Of a stretch of DNA of 64,000 nucleotides, positions 1-11,974 are shown piece after piece. The DNA is from Cylicocyclus nassatus (Eukaryota > Nematoda > Chromadorea > Rhabditida > Strongylidae): NCBI GenBank assembly GCA_958299035.1, contig CATQJL010000316.1, positions 17,709,676 through 17,773,675 of the forward strand, written 5' to 3'. The notes under the pieces are model-generated. The model saw only the letters and a program-made list of their open reading frames with translations, made no database searches and was not told the DNA's origin. A program made the position numbers and the translations under genes. Numbering within the stretch: position 1 is the stretch's first letter; each line of letters starts with the position of its first letter.

Positions 1-280
1 AGGCTATTAGGAAAAGTCCAATGACTCGAGATTTCACGTGAGTAGTAAGAAGGGTTGTGGTGAATAAATTACTCATATGTGATCGAGAAGATCAGTCAAA
101 TTGCTGTAAGCTATGGAGATGGTGTTCATCTTAATCGTTTACCCAGCGAAAACGCTGTCAAAGTAGTGAAGTAAGCAAAGCAGGGCTTAATTGGTAGAGT
201 AGTAATTGACCTTCCCCAAACGATTCTGGGGAAAGACTAATGACTCCGAAAGATTATCAACAAATAAGTAGTTTTTAATT
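1..280 (+). repeat. Relic related to the 3' untranslated part of the LINE at the right edge
   Basis: The stretch around 110-262 reads much like 60240-60400 with scattered changes. Shared landmarks are GGAGATGGTG, a CCAGCGAAAAC / CCGGCGAAAAT block, AAGCAAAGCA, and a CTGGGGAAAGACTAATGACT / CCGGGGAGAGTCCAATAACT block. The matching part of the LINE lies between its reverse-transcriptase end and its A-rich tail, so this is probably an old 3' fragment of the same or a related element. The orientation within the LINE would be minus. The limits are approximate because the copies have diverged. Confidence 0.5.
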
Positions 281-394
281 GATAAGAAGTTCTGTTTTGC
301 CTCTTACCCCTAGACAGGTGATAGAAAGACTAACCACTCCCGAGGCTCATCAGCTTATCAAGTTCGAACTTATTGTTGTTTATACTATGATGTT

Positions 395-545
395 ATTATG
401 GCGCGAAAGTGAGAAATTATAATGGTATGAGGCGCAATTACGCAGTGAGGCCAACGTTCGACTCCCTTCCGAGCCGAACAAGTCTTCCTCTTTTCGGGAA
501 CTGTAAAAGTTAGTGCCAAAACAACTGAAAGCATAGAAAAAGTGA
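395..545 (+). repeat. Degenerate tRNA-derived SINE copy
   Basis: This reads as a diverged copy of the SINE at 49518. It has the box A-side motif ATGGTATGAGGCGC, then a box B-like CGTTCGACTCCC about 35 nt further on. Downstream, the TTCGGGAACTGTAAAAGTTA area aligns with TCGGGGCCGGTAAATTGGTA of the other copy. Box A is damaged, so the copy is likely dead. Finding two independent copies supports a dispersed family rather than a single tRNA gene. Confidence 0.5.
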
Positions 546-2062
546 GTTGGTAGTCTACCCCTCCCTCCCCCTCAAGATATACCACAATCTAAAATTTTAA
601 ATGTAACTGATGCTAGGTAAGTCACTTTTGTCCTGAAACTTCTCATAATTTTGGGCTCGAAATTACGGTTAGTGGACGAATGCCCGAGTTTGCAGTTCAC
701 TGTAAGACCGGCCCCATTGTGAGTGCTGATTACTTCGAGCTCCAATGTGATAAATAAATAATGTGATAATGATTTTAGAAAAATCTAAAAAACCATTGGA
801 TAGTGATCACACTCGTTTTGTAGTAAGGGAGATAGCGTGGTTGAACTTCAAATACAAAAAATGTTTTGAATCTTGGTTGTTTTAAATTTAATCCTTTTTA
901 CCATTAAGGGAATGGTTCCGAATTATGATCTAATTTTGGCTTTTATAACTTTATTGAGAAGAACCGATAATAAAGTCAAGGAAATCTCCTTGCTATCGGC
1001 ATCTTAGCGACTTTGGTTCAATTACCCAAGTTTGAGATAATCGACATCCTTCAACCCAGGTGACAAGGAATAAGTAGGAGAGGTTAGTCTTCTTGGTTAA
1101 TCAATTTTTATACGACGGCTTTCTCACACTACTGACGAGGTCCAGAAAAGTCTATCAACTTCGTACAGTGTCTAAATAAACGGAAATAAACGGTTGAGAC
1201 TTACTCAACGGCTATGATTTAGGTCTAAACCAAATCCTGCTCTTCAATAGCCTTGCTACGTGTAAGTAACATTTAGGTTGTAAAGAGTATAATAGGTCGT
1301 ATATTCTCTAAAGTACACCCTCTATAAAGAACGAGGAAGTGATGAAGTTCAAAAAACCCGCCATAATTGTGAAACCCAATATTTCATATGCAAAAAAACC
1401 TTCTGGAGCTCAAATTACGGTGAGTGCACTGAGTAGCTGGCATTGGTCAGCTGTATCGTTAGCTGAGTTGACATTTGCAGAAACGCAAAAATAGCAAAAA
1501 CAGAGCAACAAGGAAGTGCAAAGACTAATGAGGAAGTGATTAAGACGAGAGACACGAGAAACAGCAGGCAATGTTCAAGGGGGCGGAGCCCGCTTCGATG
1601 AGAGTATGGACATCTTCTTGTTTTTTTTCTGCGGGCACAGATGCTCAACGACGTTGAACCAGGAAGTTTTCGCACACAGCGAGCGAGAGCGCTGTGACGG
1701 ACGGGCCGGCCGCTGTGTTGCCACTCTCTCTTCGGCCTCACACAGTATCGATTTGCAGTCACAGTAAAGTACGCACATTCAAATAAGCACTTTTATTACT
1801 ATTTGTGGAAAGAACTTACATATGTCAATTACTCAAGCAATGAGAAAGTGCGTGGTAAGAATCAAATCAACCAGTGATGGAAGTTCCGCGTTCAAGACAA
1901 CCAGTAATGGAAGTTCCGCGTTCAGGAGCACAAACGGATAATGCATTCTGAGACTACCAGTATATAGAAAAAAAAGTTTCTCGGTACTCTCTATTTCCTT
2001 CCCTTGGACGGAATTTTTGATTTCTAGGCATCTTCGAGACTTCTCGTTGAGGAGAGAAAGTC
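546..2062. other. Gene-free stretch with one short tandem duplication
   Basis: I see no convincing exon on either strand. The minus-strand frames of 115 and 67 aa near 1415-1778 have neither splice context nor recognisable protein character. At about 1868-1927 a roughly 30-bp unit containing ATGGAAGTTCCGCGTTCA occurs twice in tandem with one difference. Confidence 0.5.
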
Positions 2063-2822
2063 TACAGGGTGGCCGAAAAGTACGGGTGTCACATATTTCG
2101 TTTGATGGTTTTTCATAGCAAAAAAATTCTGTAAGATTATTTTTGCATGCCGAAAAGACAGGCGTCTCGATGTGTTAACCCTGCAAGATTGGGTTCCTGC
2201 ACATTCATAAAAGCTTCAGTAGTTTACCTTGAAGTTGATCGTCAAAAATGCTCTTGAAGAATGTATCCACTGCGAATCTGTTGAAAGAACCATATGAAAC
2301 AAAGGAAGTTATTATATCTAAGTACTACTTGAGCTAGAAGACAAGACAAACTTAGAAATATATATATATATGCGTTTACACACAGCCGGTTTCGGGCCTT
2401 ACAATTATGCCGGATGTGTAGCTTTCTTGTCGGCCCTCATCAGTAGTTCACAAGAAAGCTTCAAAAGACGTAAAAATCAGTAATACTTTTTGATTACCTG
2501 TGATGGCAGAAGTCCATTATCAATCGAATAGATTCTAAGGCCTGAAATTTAGTACAGCACAGTCCGCGGAATAACACAGTGCTGTAACAGCAAAATCTCC
2601 TCTCCAAAATAAGACACAGTCTATAAATATGGTGTTAACTGAATGCTCCGCAGCGCCTCTCAAGAGAAAGTAGATTCAGGAATCTCGTTTGCATCAGAAG
2701 ATTTCAGTTAATTTATCTTAATATAGACTGTTCATGCTACAGGCATATTATCCGGATAGGATATTTCAGAAAAAAAAGATATATTACCTGTTGTAACGTC
2801 CATACTTACCGGCCACCCTATA
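2063..2822. mobile_element. TIR element (MITE) with AGGGTGGCCG ends
   Basis: The left end TACAGGGTGGCCGAAAAGTA is answered by an inverted right end TATAGGGTGGCCGGTAAGTA, with imperfect similarity continuing for about 30 bp. There is a TA next to each end, as expected for Tc1/mariner-like insertion. The interior has no transposase reading frame, so this is a non-autonomous element of about 760 bp. It resembles in style, but is not identical to, the AGGGTGTCCC elements at 41301-43144. Confidence 0.65.
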
Positions 2823-3933
2823 AATTAACTTGCACTAAATATTGTGTATTGTTGTTCTGCCAACCAGGTTTTTTGTGGATCTTTATTGTTGACCTTATGT
2901 TTCGACAAATATCGTCTTCTTCGGAGGTATGAAAAGGAGTTCGAGTTATATTACCTGTTAGTCTATACAGTCAAACACCTCATCAGGCTTCCGTCGATTG
3001 AAAATTCTTGAAGCTCAACGTGCCGAGAAAATTTACAGAAGAAAAAAATAGGTTTACACTAAACAATTTGGAAAAGCCATAGAACTCCTCTGGAATATTT
3101 TGATAATTTCCTTCTGGCGGACGTTGAGTCAAAAGTGATCAAGGTTTAACCATTTTTTGACCTATCAGTAAACCACACGTGTCGAAAGGTATCAAGTACT
3201 TGACACAACTTTCCGCCCTCTTCTAAGTAGTCATGTTTTCAACTTGTTTCCATCAGGGTGATATTTTTAAACGATTTTGCGTAAACCTTGGCATCAGAAT
3301 AAGTGATTCTTTTAACTGATTCAGCCAAACTCAATGTGTCCTCACTTCCAGGCTTTGATGAAGGCGAACAAGTCGAAACCGTTAGCCGAGTAGTGGTTTC
3401 GATGTTATTTCAGACAATTGCCAAAGTTTGAACTTATTTTTATGTTGAAAAGAATACAATAAAGCTGACAATGAATGTGGTTCTAGTCGAAGTAGCCTCT
3501 CTAGATAAGCTTTGAATCATTCTACAAAAAATCAAGCGGTCATTCCACATCACTTTTTATCTGCTGTGCGCCTCTTTACATCGAATATCGGTGTTTTTTG
3601 GAACGAAAAATGACTATGAACCACATTGAATCAGTCGTTATAGCCCTTCTGGAGCACAAATTGCAGCAGTCGTGAGAGTTGGGTGTACTAGACTCCATTA
3701 AAAAAGTGCTTTGATGCCCAGCACTGGCCCTTTAAGCGTTTGAATGTTCAAATTTAATGCACGTTTGATTTTACACTCAAAACTTTCATGACACGGCGTG
3801 CAGAAGAGCAAGGTAGATATTGAAAAACTTTTAGAATCAGTGTTCTACGCTTTCCAAAGCAATAAAGATTTTATCCAGAAAGTCCACTACTAAAAATACT
3901 TTCACTGTGTTGAAGAAACAATAAGGTTTGAAA
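2823..3933. other. Gene-free stretch
   Basis: I see no supported gene, RNA or repeat here. The sequence is AT-rich and has no frame above about 60 codons. Confidence 0.4.
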
Positions 3934-4227
3934 TGTGGTGAGTGGTTAGTATGCCAGCACAAGGTTAGTAGATTTATTGTTAGTAGTGGCGGCCTAACGT
4001 TTCGACGATTTCGTTTTCTTCAGAGGCCTAAAGTGGTAGAAGATTTAGATCTTATGCTCTACCCCACCAAAAACCTCCTCCACCCCTGGCCAGCCTCTGA
4101 AGCTCTTAAGATCTAAATCTCCTACCACTTTAGACCTCTGAAGAAGACGAGATTATCGAAACGTTAGGCCGCCACTACTAACAATAAATCTACTAACCTC
4201 GTGCTGGCATACTAGCCACTCACCACA
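3934..4227. mobile_element. Foldback MITE (294 bp)
   Basis: The whole element is a large inverted repeat. TGTGGTGAGTGGTTAGTATG at the left is answered by its near-perfect complement at the right, and the arms match for about 130 bp, meeting near 4075. A 62-codon plus-strand frame lies inside the arm and is a by-product of the palindrome. No obvious target duplication is visible. Confidence 0.75.
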
Positions 4228-6284
4228 GTACAACTAACTATGCCGAGGTTAAGAAAGGAGGAAACATGGAAGTTACTTACAAATAAGGTTTGATTTTTAT
4301 TTGCAACCGACGTTGTTATTGGTGTTCCGCTTCGAACGATGGTCGACCTTGCAGTCTCGCTTTTCCGCTTGTGATAACGCCAATCGGTGGTCAACTTTTT
4401 TATTTCATCAGAGGTGTCTAAACTAACGTATCGCGGCCGGGGTATCACACAAAAACTAGACTGCAAGGCCGATTATCCCCATATTCATTGACAGTGCAAT
4501 CCGGTAACAACGGCAAGAACGGTTGCTTGGACAAATAACATGGTGATCCGTAGTAAGATTGGTAACAGCATAACACTATAGTAGCGATAAGAGTTGACGG
4601 AATTTAGTGGCCATACACGGATGAACTCTAAAAATAATTTTACAAATTGTAGTTCTGCATTCCACCCACTTCTTACAAGCTATAGGCCGTAATAATCTTT
4701 TAGTAATAAGTTTGAGCACTTAGAAGCAAGCCTTGTGTGGGGTTTCTAGAGCTTTTGTAAACATTGACAGGTTTATTTTACTATCTTTTCATGAGAGGAT
4801 GCGAAAGCTTATCACGACTCCAACTTTGAGCGTCTGCATATCTCGCTCACGGCGGTCCGCTTTCTCTCTAAATCAATCGCTGCTGTAGCGCTGGCCAATC
4901 AAAGACGCGCACTAATCAGACTGCTTAGGGTAAAAGGAAACTTCCGGAATTAGGAGCCTCTCCCGCGGCTGGTACTCAAATGGTATGCTATAGCATGTAC
5001 GAAAGGACCGGCAATCCGCAGAGGTGGCAACCAGCAAATCAGTTCATACCCACTTTCGAAAGTTTGATAATCTCTACTATAGAGTCAAAGCTTGTGCATA
5101 ATTGTTAAGCATATACTTTATAGACCGTGTGTCGACCATTCAGTTGAAACTTTGCACATATTATTACCAACCCTGGCGGGAAATACAGGCTACTTTTTGT
5201 GACGATCAGCTGGGCCTTCCTATTGGTTTATCATTTTTAGCACTTCGCAATAAATACATTTCTTATCAATTGCTGACAAGTGATTTATACGGTTTCCTGT
5301 AAACAGTAGCACTGGAGGCCAATTCTTTTTCGCCTCGAAAAATATGCGGGAATTCGAAGCTCGCCATATAGCAGGAGAGTCAACACATTGACGACCGCTT
5401 CAATGACTACCACGGAGACCGCTTGATACACATGGTATGTCAAGGCTTGAACTTTGTTGAAGTGAGGGCTATCTTGGTACAAACTCATTTCAGAAGTTTT
5501 TGATTCGAGTTTAGAATTGATCTCTGTCTTCTATGTCAGCCTTTCGCAGCTCCTGTAGGTATACCGTAGATGACATAACAGTATGCGTTATTTAAAGAAT
5601 GCGAACTGGTTCGTGAAAGTTCTTGTTCTCAAGGGACAGACAGTCGAAAATTTGCATTGTCGGCAATGTGTTAATGGGGATACAGGCGTGTGCAACATGT
5701 TGTTCAAATGGCAGATACTGGAGCATGTTATAGGAAAGAAGGATGGAGATCGCTTTGAGGGGTGTGGTTCGAAAAAGAACGACATGCTATCTCTTCTTGC
5801 TCCCATATAACATCCCATGAACCGACTGTAGCACTGATCCCGCATGACCGTAGATGCAGGAGTGGCCATAAGCGGACCTTCGTCAATGCAAAACTCCTTT
5901 TGCACTTCTACAGCGGCTTTTGAGTCGAAAGAACATGACTACTGCGCGACCAAATTCATACTCGATCAGCTCAAAAACATTATAAGATGCAACTTTTGTC
6001 TTTGTTGGAAAATTTGTTTGCTCTATCTTCTGCCATCAGTCCAGATGCAATCTTTCAAGCAGCTCTTAAGCGGGTAAAAATGGGTTCAAAACTTAGGCGA
6101 CCTATAAGAATAGACCATGGAATCTTAGAATTAGCCGAAAGCATAGCTGGAAAGACGAAGTGGAATGTCTTCGAGTAACGTTCATCTATTATCACATCTC
6201 AGATGAAGGAAAGAAAGTTTTTATCACTCGGCCTCATCTATACATATACAAAGCTGAATGCTGGTGAATTGTTAGTTAGTGTGC
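4228..6284. other. Mostly non-coding stretch with a diverged Helitron-like block and one weak coding candidate
   Basis: Near 5120-5205 the order AAACTTTGCACATAT, then CCTGGCGGG, then CAGGCTACTTTTT matches the conserved subterminal block of the Helitron-like family (see 8266, 36214, 48349 and 52841), so this is probably an old copy. At about 5940-6178 a plus-strand frame has protein-like composition near its end (DHGILELAESIAGKTKW), but it has no splice context and no family I recognise. The rest shows nothing I can support. Confidence 0.3.
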
Positions 6285-7076
6285 TATAGGGGCCTGCAGG
6301 ATCGCGAGAGTCGGACGCGCGTACGGCCTTTGCGCCGCGCACGCCTGATATCGCTGGGTCGTAGTCGATTAAGGCTAGATAGGTAAGTTTTTTTTTTGTT
6401 TTTCTTTACATTTCACGCCTTCTTTTCTTTTCAGACGGTGAGCACATGTTGGTGCGGAGGAGTTTAAGATCTGAATTAAGGTGAGGTGCAGGATTATGCT
6501 CAATACGGACTCAATATTGCAGACCTTCCATGCCTGCTGGTTGAGATGTTGGATTTTCTGTCCTGGCTGCCCTGTTACAGCAAACTGTTCTATTTCTACC
6601 GTCTATTCTACCTTATCTTGCATATTGCTTGTGATTATGATGATGATGATGACAAATATGATTGTGATGACGCGCATGATGCAAGATGAGGTAGAACAGA
6701 CGTTGCAAATAAAACGGAGTTTCGTAAGCGTAAGCATAATCCTGCACCTCACCTTAACCGGGCAAGCAGGACGAAAAATCGAACATAATCGGACAGCCAG
6801 AACAGAAAAACTCAACATTCTTCAAAGCAGGGGTGAAAAGTCCACAATATTGGCCCGTATTTAGCATAATCCTGCACCTCACCTTAATCTAGATCTTAAA
6901 CTCCTCTGCACCAACATATGTTCGCCGCCTGAAAAGAAAAGAAGGCGAGAAATGAGAAGAAAAACAAAAAAATCTCACCTATCCAGCCTAAATCGAGTAC
7001 GACCTAGTGGCATACGACGTGCGCGGCGCAATGGCCGTACGCACGTCCGACTCTCGCGATCCTGCAGGCCCCTATA
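6285..7076. mobile_element. TIR element with about 215-bp arms and TATAGGGGCCTGCAGG ends
   Basis: The left end TATAGGGGCCTGCAGGATCG and the right end are inverted copies. Similarity runs through a GC-rich zone, a T-rich zone and an AAGTTTAAGATCT-type zone for about 215 bp. Inside, a second inverted pair, CTATTCTACCTTATCTTGCA against TGCAAGATGAGGTAGAACAG, flanks a GATGAT run. The motif GGTGAGGTGCAGGATTATGC occurs three times, once in one orientation and twice in the other. No transposase is present. Confidence 0.7.
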
Positions 7077-8265
7077 TTTGTAGAAATTTTTGTGTGTGGA
7101 CCGATCAGCGCCAAACATTGTACACATATAGATTCAACGCCGGTCCACCCCATGACTATTTTCGCGACGAAAATCCCACTTCTTCTACTGATTTATCGAT
7201 TTTGAAGAAAAATGAACTCTTATTATGTATCATCAAACCAATTCCAACTTTCATATAATTAACAGCGATAGAACTCATTTTCAATCCACGATAAGGGAGA
7301 TTCGGTAATCCACGGCGATGTGGTCGGGAAGTACCTGCCCTGCGTTATCTAATATATAAGAATATATAAAGAATCGTAGCGCGGACTCAAAAAAAACATT
7401 AGATAGCGAGGAATCGCGGGCGGTCCCGAAACGCGCGGATGCAATTAAGCACCTTTGATTACTGGTTCACTAGTAAGGGAAAGAGAGCAGATAACTTGAA
7501 CATTTGGAGTCATGGACCAATTTTGTCCCTAGTTGAGCTAGTTAAACCTACGATGCAATCGATGCTAGACATGCCAGCTGATCCTTATATACTCGGCCAA
7601 GTAGTAAAAATCGTATCATTTTTCTAATTCCTGCTTCTTTCTCCTCTCTTGTCAGTTCACGTAGAACACGTAATATTAGTGTTGTCAATCCTATATATCA
7701 AAGTAGGTAGAACTTAGCCAGACGCTAAAAAACTTGTGTATACACAATCAAATCACCCGGTGTCAGTCATATTTACCATGATTGGGTGTGCTTGTATTAT
7801 AAATTAATTTTCAGGCGTAGGAGAAAATGAAAAGTTAGAGTAAAGAGTTAACAGCTGCAAAAAAGTGGGCAGCCAAATAGATGAGCAGTAATGCTCAGCA
7901 CAAGAATGACGTCTACCCCAAAAACATCAAGTACGCCCAAACAGCTAGCAGAGACAGACACGTGTCGTCTGAGAATCAAAATTTGAGCAGAAACATTTGG
8001 CAAAGTGTAGTGAATGAACAAACTCCATAAAACAGTACAATATAGGCAACTAATTACCTTGAAACAAAAATTCTCGATTAGAGGGTGACGAGAAGAAGTG
8101 CAAGCGTTTGAAAACATACTTCGGTTTAGTGTAGCATTGGAGTAAAATGGATTGAAATGAGCAAAAAAGGTTTGTCGAAACAATGCTTGGTTTTGCACGA
8201 ATTTTGAGCTATAACGTGGAAGAGAAAGTGCACCACTACTTGCCGTACATCAGTTTCTTGCATAA
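7077..8265. other. Gene-free stretch
   Basis: The short frames here (62 and 116 codons) have neither splice sites in phase nor recognisable motifs. I see nothing I can support. Confidence 0.4.
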
Positions 8266-8480
8266 TCTTATATATAAAGCTGAATGTCTGTTTGTCTGTC
8301 TGTATGTATGTCTGTCTGTATGTATGTCTGTCTGTACGTATGTTCCGAATAGAAAATTCCATTAACCGATCCGGACCAAACTTGGCACACATACACTACG
8401 GGCCCCGGCGGGTGTCATAGGCTACTTTCAGCGTCAAGATGTTTCTGATAACAATATATTCTTCAACCTTTTTTCGTCAA
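8266..8480 (+). mobile_element. Helitron-like element, 5' part
   Basis: The start TCTTATATATAAAGCTGAAT preceded by A is identical to the 5' end of the element at 52841. It is followed by the same TCTGTTTGTCTG-type repeats, then the block CCGATCCGGACCAAACTTGG, CGGGCCCCGGCGGGTGTCAT and GGCTACTTT. No CTAG-T end with hairpin follows nearby, so the copy appears truncated. A hAT-type fragment lies just downstream. The right limit is approximate. Confidence 0.6.
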
Positions 8481-8649
8481 ACCGTTGTTTCACGCATTGA
8501 ATTTTTCATTGATTCGATATTGCCTGTTTCCTGTCAAAAAATATGGATGCTCTATTTGGATGGAAAATCAGCACAGCATTACGACATTCTTTAACTCAAG
8601 AAAGAAATATGAAAAAAGAGGGTGTCCGCTGAAGATCATTGCATATGAT

Positions 8650-8881
8650 TTTTGAAAATTTTTAAAAATTCAAGCGAGCCTCATAAAAAGAATTTTTTCG
8701 GGGGCGTGGCTGACGCCACGCCCCCTTTTTCCAGATTTTAGGGGTTGGGGACCCGCACAAATTTTGAGAAGCACCCCAAAAATTTTTTCGGAGTGCGTGG
8801 CTAACGCCACGCACATTCATTTAGAAAATTTTTTTGTCGCGCTCCCCCCCCCCCCGGTCCGAAATCCTGCGACCGCCACTG
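8650..8881. mobile_element. hAT-type MITE fragment
   Basis: This is the same family as the element at 19866-20180, in reverse orientation. It shares the GGGGGCGTGGC...GCCACGCCCCC inverted block, AAATTTTTTCGGAGTGCGTG, a run of more than 10 C, and the end GCGACCGCCACTG. The opposite end is missing or eroded, so only the right terminus (8881) is firm. Confidence 0.6.
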
Positions 8882-8903
8882 GAAATTGCCAAGCGCGGCA
8901 TAC

Positions 8904-9701
8904 GGCAGTGTTCAATGTGTTTAGGCAGTGGCGGGAGAAAAGCACGGAAGAGGCCGGGGGGGGGGGGGGGTAGCTGAGGAATTTCCAGAACAGTGGGACC
9001 CATGAACCTGCGTTCTATAAAAAGGAAGTTAGGTTAGTTTTGAAAAAATCGCGACTTATTCTCCGCTAGGCTAGATATACACAGTTTCAGGTATACAGCT
9101 TTCTTCTCCTCCTCAAAAGCGCTTCCTTCCACATCTTTGCATATGTCTCCTCCATGTACTGCTTCCACTGCTTTCCCTTCCATCCATAATGTATCATAAC
9201 AAAATTTCTCGCTGCCTTGTAAGAAACAGCCCTATTTTCCTATCTACTAAAATCCTTCACTGTTGGGCGAACTATTATAAGTATGGGAATATGGAAAAAA
9301 GATTGTTCAGTACACTATCTTAATTTAAACCTTATACTACCAATGGACTTGTGGGATAAAAACCTTGCCCAAGTGCGTAGCGGTAATCTTCCTCGCTGTT
9401 ATCGTTTATGCAACTAAAAGATGTGGATAGAATAAAATGGAACCTACTTGAAACCGCACGCAAGAACATATCCGGGGCGGAAAAGAGCGCTCCAGAAGAA
9501 AGCTGTATACCTGAAACTGTGTATATCTAGCCTAGCTGCCGGAGAATAAGTCGCGATTTTTTCAAAACTAACCTAACTTCCTTTTTATAGAACGCAGGTT
9601 CGTGGATCCCATTGTTCTGGAAATTCTTCAGCTTCCCCCCCCCCCTCCCGGCCTCTTCCGTGCTTTTCTCCCGCCACTGCCTAAACACATTGAACACTGC
9701 C
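8904..9701. mobile_element. Foldback element with about 200-bp arms
   Basis: GGCAGTGTTCAATGTGTTTA at the left is answered by its complement ending at 9701. The arms include the GCAGTGGCGGGAGAAAAGCA block, a G-run (C-run in the other arm), ATTCTCCG and the AGATATACACAGTTTCAGG block, ending near 9110 and 9490. The spacer has no coding potential. The frames at 8764-9003 and 9602-9886 are products of the arms. Confidence 0.7.
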
Positions 9702-9871
9702 AAGCGATTCCAAGGCGTTTAGCGGTGCCACACATTGGCGATCCGCCAAATGTCTTCAAATCCACCATGCTCAGATTTCAAATGCATGAGGTTGAATCAG
9801 AGTTGCGGCGTTGCTGCGTAAGCTGGAAGATCAACGCAGGTCGGTCTAAAAGCTTCTATGCCCGGCCCTTT

Positions 9872-10275
9872 AGGCCTCTAATATAGTTCACGCGCGTTTA
9901 TTGCCTCGCAAGACTACTCACGACTAAACACCACAACCGAAATGTGATCGACATGAACAATGTGATCGACATGAATTGCACTCGTAGCAGTTGTCTCAAA
10001 ATCAATAAAACGCGTGGACTATGCCCAAGGCCCTATGGGCCTGGCATACATCAAGCGAATTCATCGTCTCGCAATTCTCCTGACAACGCAACTACTAGTT
10101 CAATTCATGCTGTTCATTTATCTTGCATTTTGGTTGCGATAGTTAATCGTCATTCGTCGTGTCGGAAAACTTTGGACAACCGAAATGCAAGATGATCGGC
10201 ATGCAATGGACTCGTAACAGTGTCTTGTCAGGAGAATCGCGAAGCGATGAAATCGCTTGAAGTATGCCCGACTCT
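9872..10275. repeat. Degraded copy of the TTCACGCGATTTGA foldback family
   Basis: Shared with 12693-12918 and 41041-41232 are AGGCCTC, a TTCACGCG motif, CACAACCGAAATG, GATCGGCATGCAATG and ACTCGTAACAGT. The arms here are eroded and a short unit (ATGTGATCGACATGAA) is duplicated near 9951-9974. The limits are approximate. Confidence 0.45.
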
Positions 10276-10540
10276 CTACATACATCGCAGATGTGAAAAG
10301 ACTTCTTATACCCCTTTAACCACAGAAAAGTTGTGCAGGTATTTCTCAACTCATAAAAACTTCTTGACACTTCATAACAAGAATTTTGAATTTTTGAATT
10401 TTCCTGAGAAACCGCCACCGTCTTTCCTCTCTCCTTTTACTTCAGTGTAGAATAGTGCGTCGGTTTACATGAAGCTGTGCCGATGCAGTACGGATCTAAT
10501 TCAATTGTGTAGAGGCACAAGCGTGGGGAAAAGATCGGGC

Positions 10541-10581
10541 TCCTTCATACTACGCCGCGTCCTGCGGCGTAGTATGAAGGA
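10541..10581. repeat. Perfect 18-bp hairpin with a 5-nt loop
   Basis: TCCTTCATACTACGCCGC, then the loop GTCCT, then the exact complement. It sits alone between the foldback at 9872 and the 3' end of the minus-strand gene. It has no T-run, so it is not a terminator of bacterial type. It may be a small transposon footprint or a structured RNA. Confidence 0.6.
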
Positions 10582-10738
10582 ACCCATCAACTACTAAAAA
10601 CATATTGAGAGAAGTTACAATTCTTCAAATCGGGATGCGAGCCATTCTATGTCCTTGGGTAACAGAATAGGTTTCCTCTCAGCTCTTGGCATTCTGGAAA
10701 CAGTGTGCTGATTACTTAAACAATTGCAACATCATTAC

Positions 10739-10744
10739 TTTATT
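10739..10744 (-). promoter_or_regulatory. Candidate polyadenylation signal AATAAA for the minus-strand gene
   Basis: AATAAA on the minus strand about 175 nt beyond the stop codon at 10918. The position fits a short nematode 3' untranslated region, but it is only a hexamer match. Confidence 0.4.
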
Positions 10745-10917
10745 GTTGGTATATATTCGACATGTCTCATGTGTAATTGTGCTCAAAATAATTGGTAAAG
10801 TAAGCTAGCTATAACTCTGCGCTTGGATACGGTGTTTTCTTCACAGCGAGTTGTTTTAACGTGCCATCACTATGCTGCAATGCGTATTTGTTAGCCGATC
10901 ATCTCTACAATGAAGGC

Positions 10918-11974
10918 TTAGCTTACACTGGCCATCGTCCTTTGCAAGGCGTACAATTTCGAGTCATCAAAACCTTCCTTTGGCTTTGGAAATTGGGCAC
11001 CTTTTGGGGTTTCCTTTTTAGTCTGGATTGAGATCATTTCTTCGGATGCTTTGGAGATGTTGATTTTCTAAAAAAGCTTACATAACTAAATTTCTTTTCT
11101 TAACATTTTTCGTACAGTCAGAGAAGGAGCGTCGTTGACTGTTTCATCTTCCGCTTTCTTATCATCAGCATCTTTTCGTTCAGTCTTCAGAAAACTCAAT
11201 GTTTCAAGCTGAAATAATTCGTAACATCTGGTTGTACAGATTGATTATCGATATCTGTCCATTTCATGAATTAAAAGGGTAATTAGCGCGAAAAGCGAAC
11301 GATCTTATTATGCGTGATTTTTGTAACTGCGAAAAATTCTGATAGGATAAAACAAATGCATGTAAGTTTATATACTCACTACAAATACATGTTTCTTTCC
11401 TTCTTTGCTTTTTATGTCATCCTTTTTCAAAGCACTCTATAAAAAACTCATTTGTGCACAATTATTAAATCATCGAGCCTCACATCTTTAGGCGTCTCTG
11501 CTTGTTTATGTGCTGAATCTGCAACCGAAGAGTGATCTTTTATCGTGGGTCTAAACATATTACCTGAAGATCCGACAGGTGGTAGTTTGACGTCTGCACT
11601 GATTTCAGCTTTCTTAGGTTCTGAACTACTTGCTTGCTGATCACTGGTCGCTTTCCCCAAATTTGGTTTAGAAATTTGTGTCTCTTTGCTTTTGTCGGAC
11701 GTCACGGATGGGTGCGTGTCCTGTGCATTATTCCAGTCCGCACGATTTGATTTTGCTGTTACTTCCACAATCTCTGACGCGCTGCTAGCCCCCTACATAC
11801 TCAACTAATGATTTTCAACATTGCAGACAATTAGCTTAAAAGATGTACCTTTGCAGTGACTTCCGTCTTTTCGGATACTTCTGCTCTCCGCTTGTGACAG
11901 CTAATGACTGCCAGCGAAGCACAAATGAATACTTGCGAGTAACACATCACTGTGTACATAACACTTAAAATCAT
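10918..11974 (-). CDS. Five-exon gene for a Lys/Ser/Glu-rich protein with an N-terminal hydrophobic segment; function unknown
   Basis: Exons in coding order are 11974-11849, 11792-11484, 11436-11380, 11208-11116 and 11067-10918. All four introns (56, 47, 171 and 48 nt) start with GT and end with AG, three are of compact nematode size, and all junctions are phase 0, giving 244 codons without a stop. The start is the first ATG of a hydrophobic stretch (residues 1-25, ...SQVFICASLAVIS). That is followed by HKRR, so it could be a signal anchor or signal peptide. The remainder is low-complexity, hydrophilic and rich in K, E, S and T, ending GFDDSKLYALQRTMASVS. It is probably membrane-anchored or secreted and disordered. 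I recognise no domain and assign no function. The splice donor before exon 3 (GTGAGG) is an inference, because reading through it gives a shorter two-exon product ending at 11448. Confidence 0.72.

Noticed and set aside
8764..9003. Pro-rich frames on both strands
   Set aside because: They come from homopolymer C/G runs in the hAT fragment and the foldback arm.
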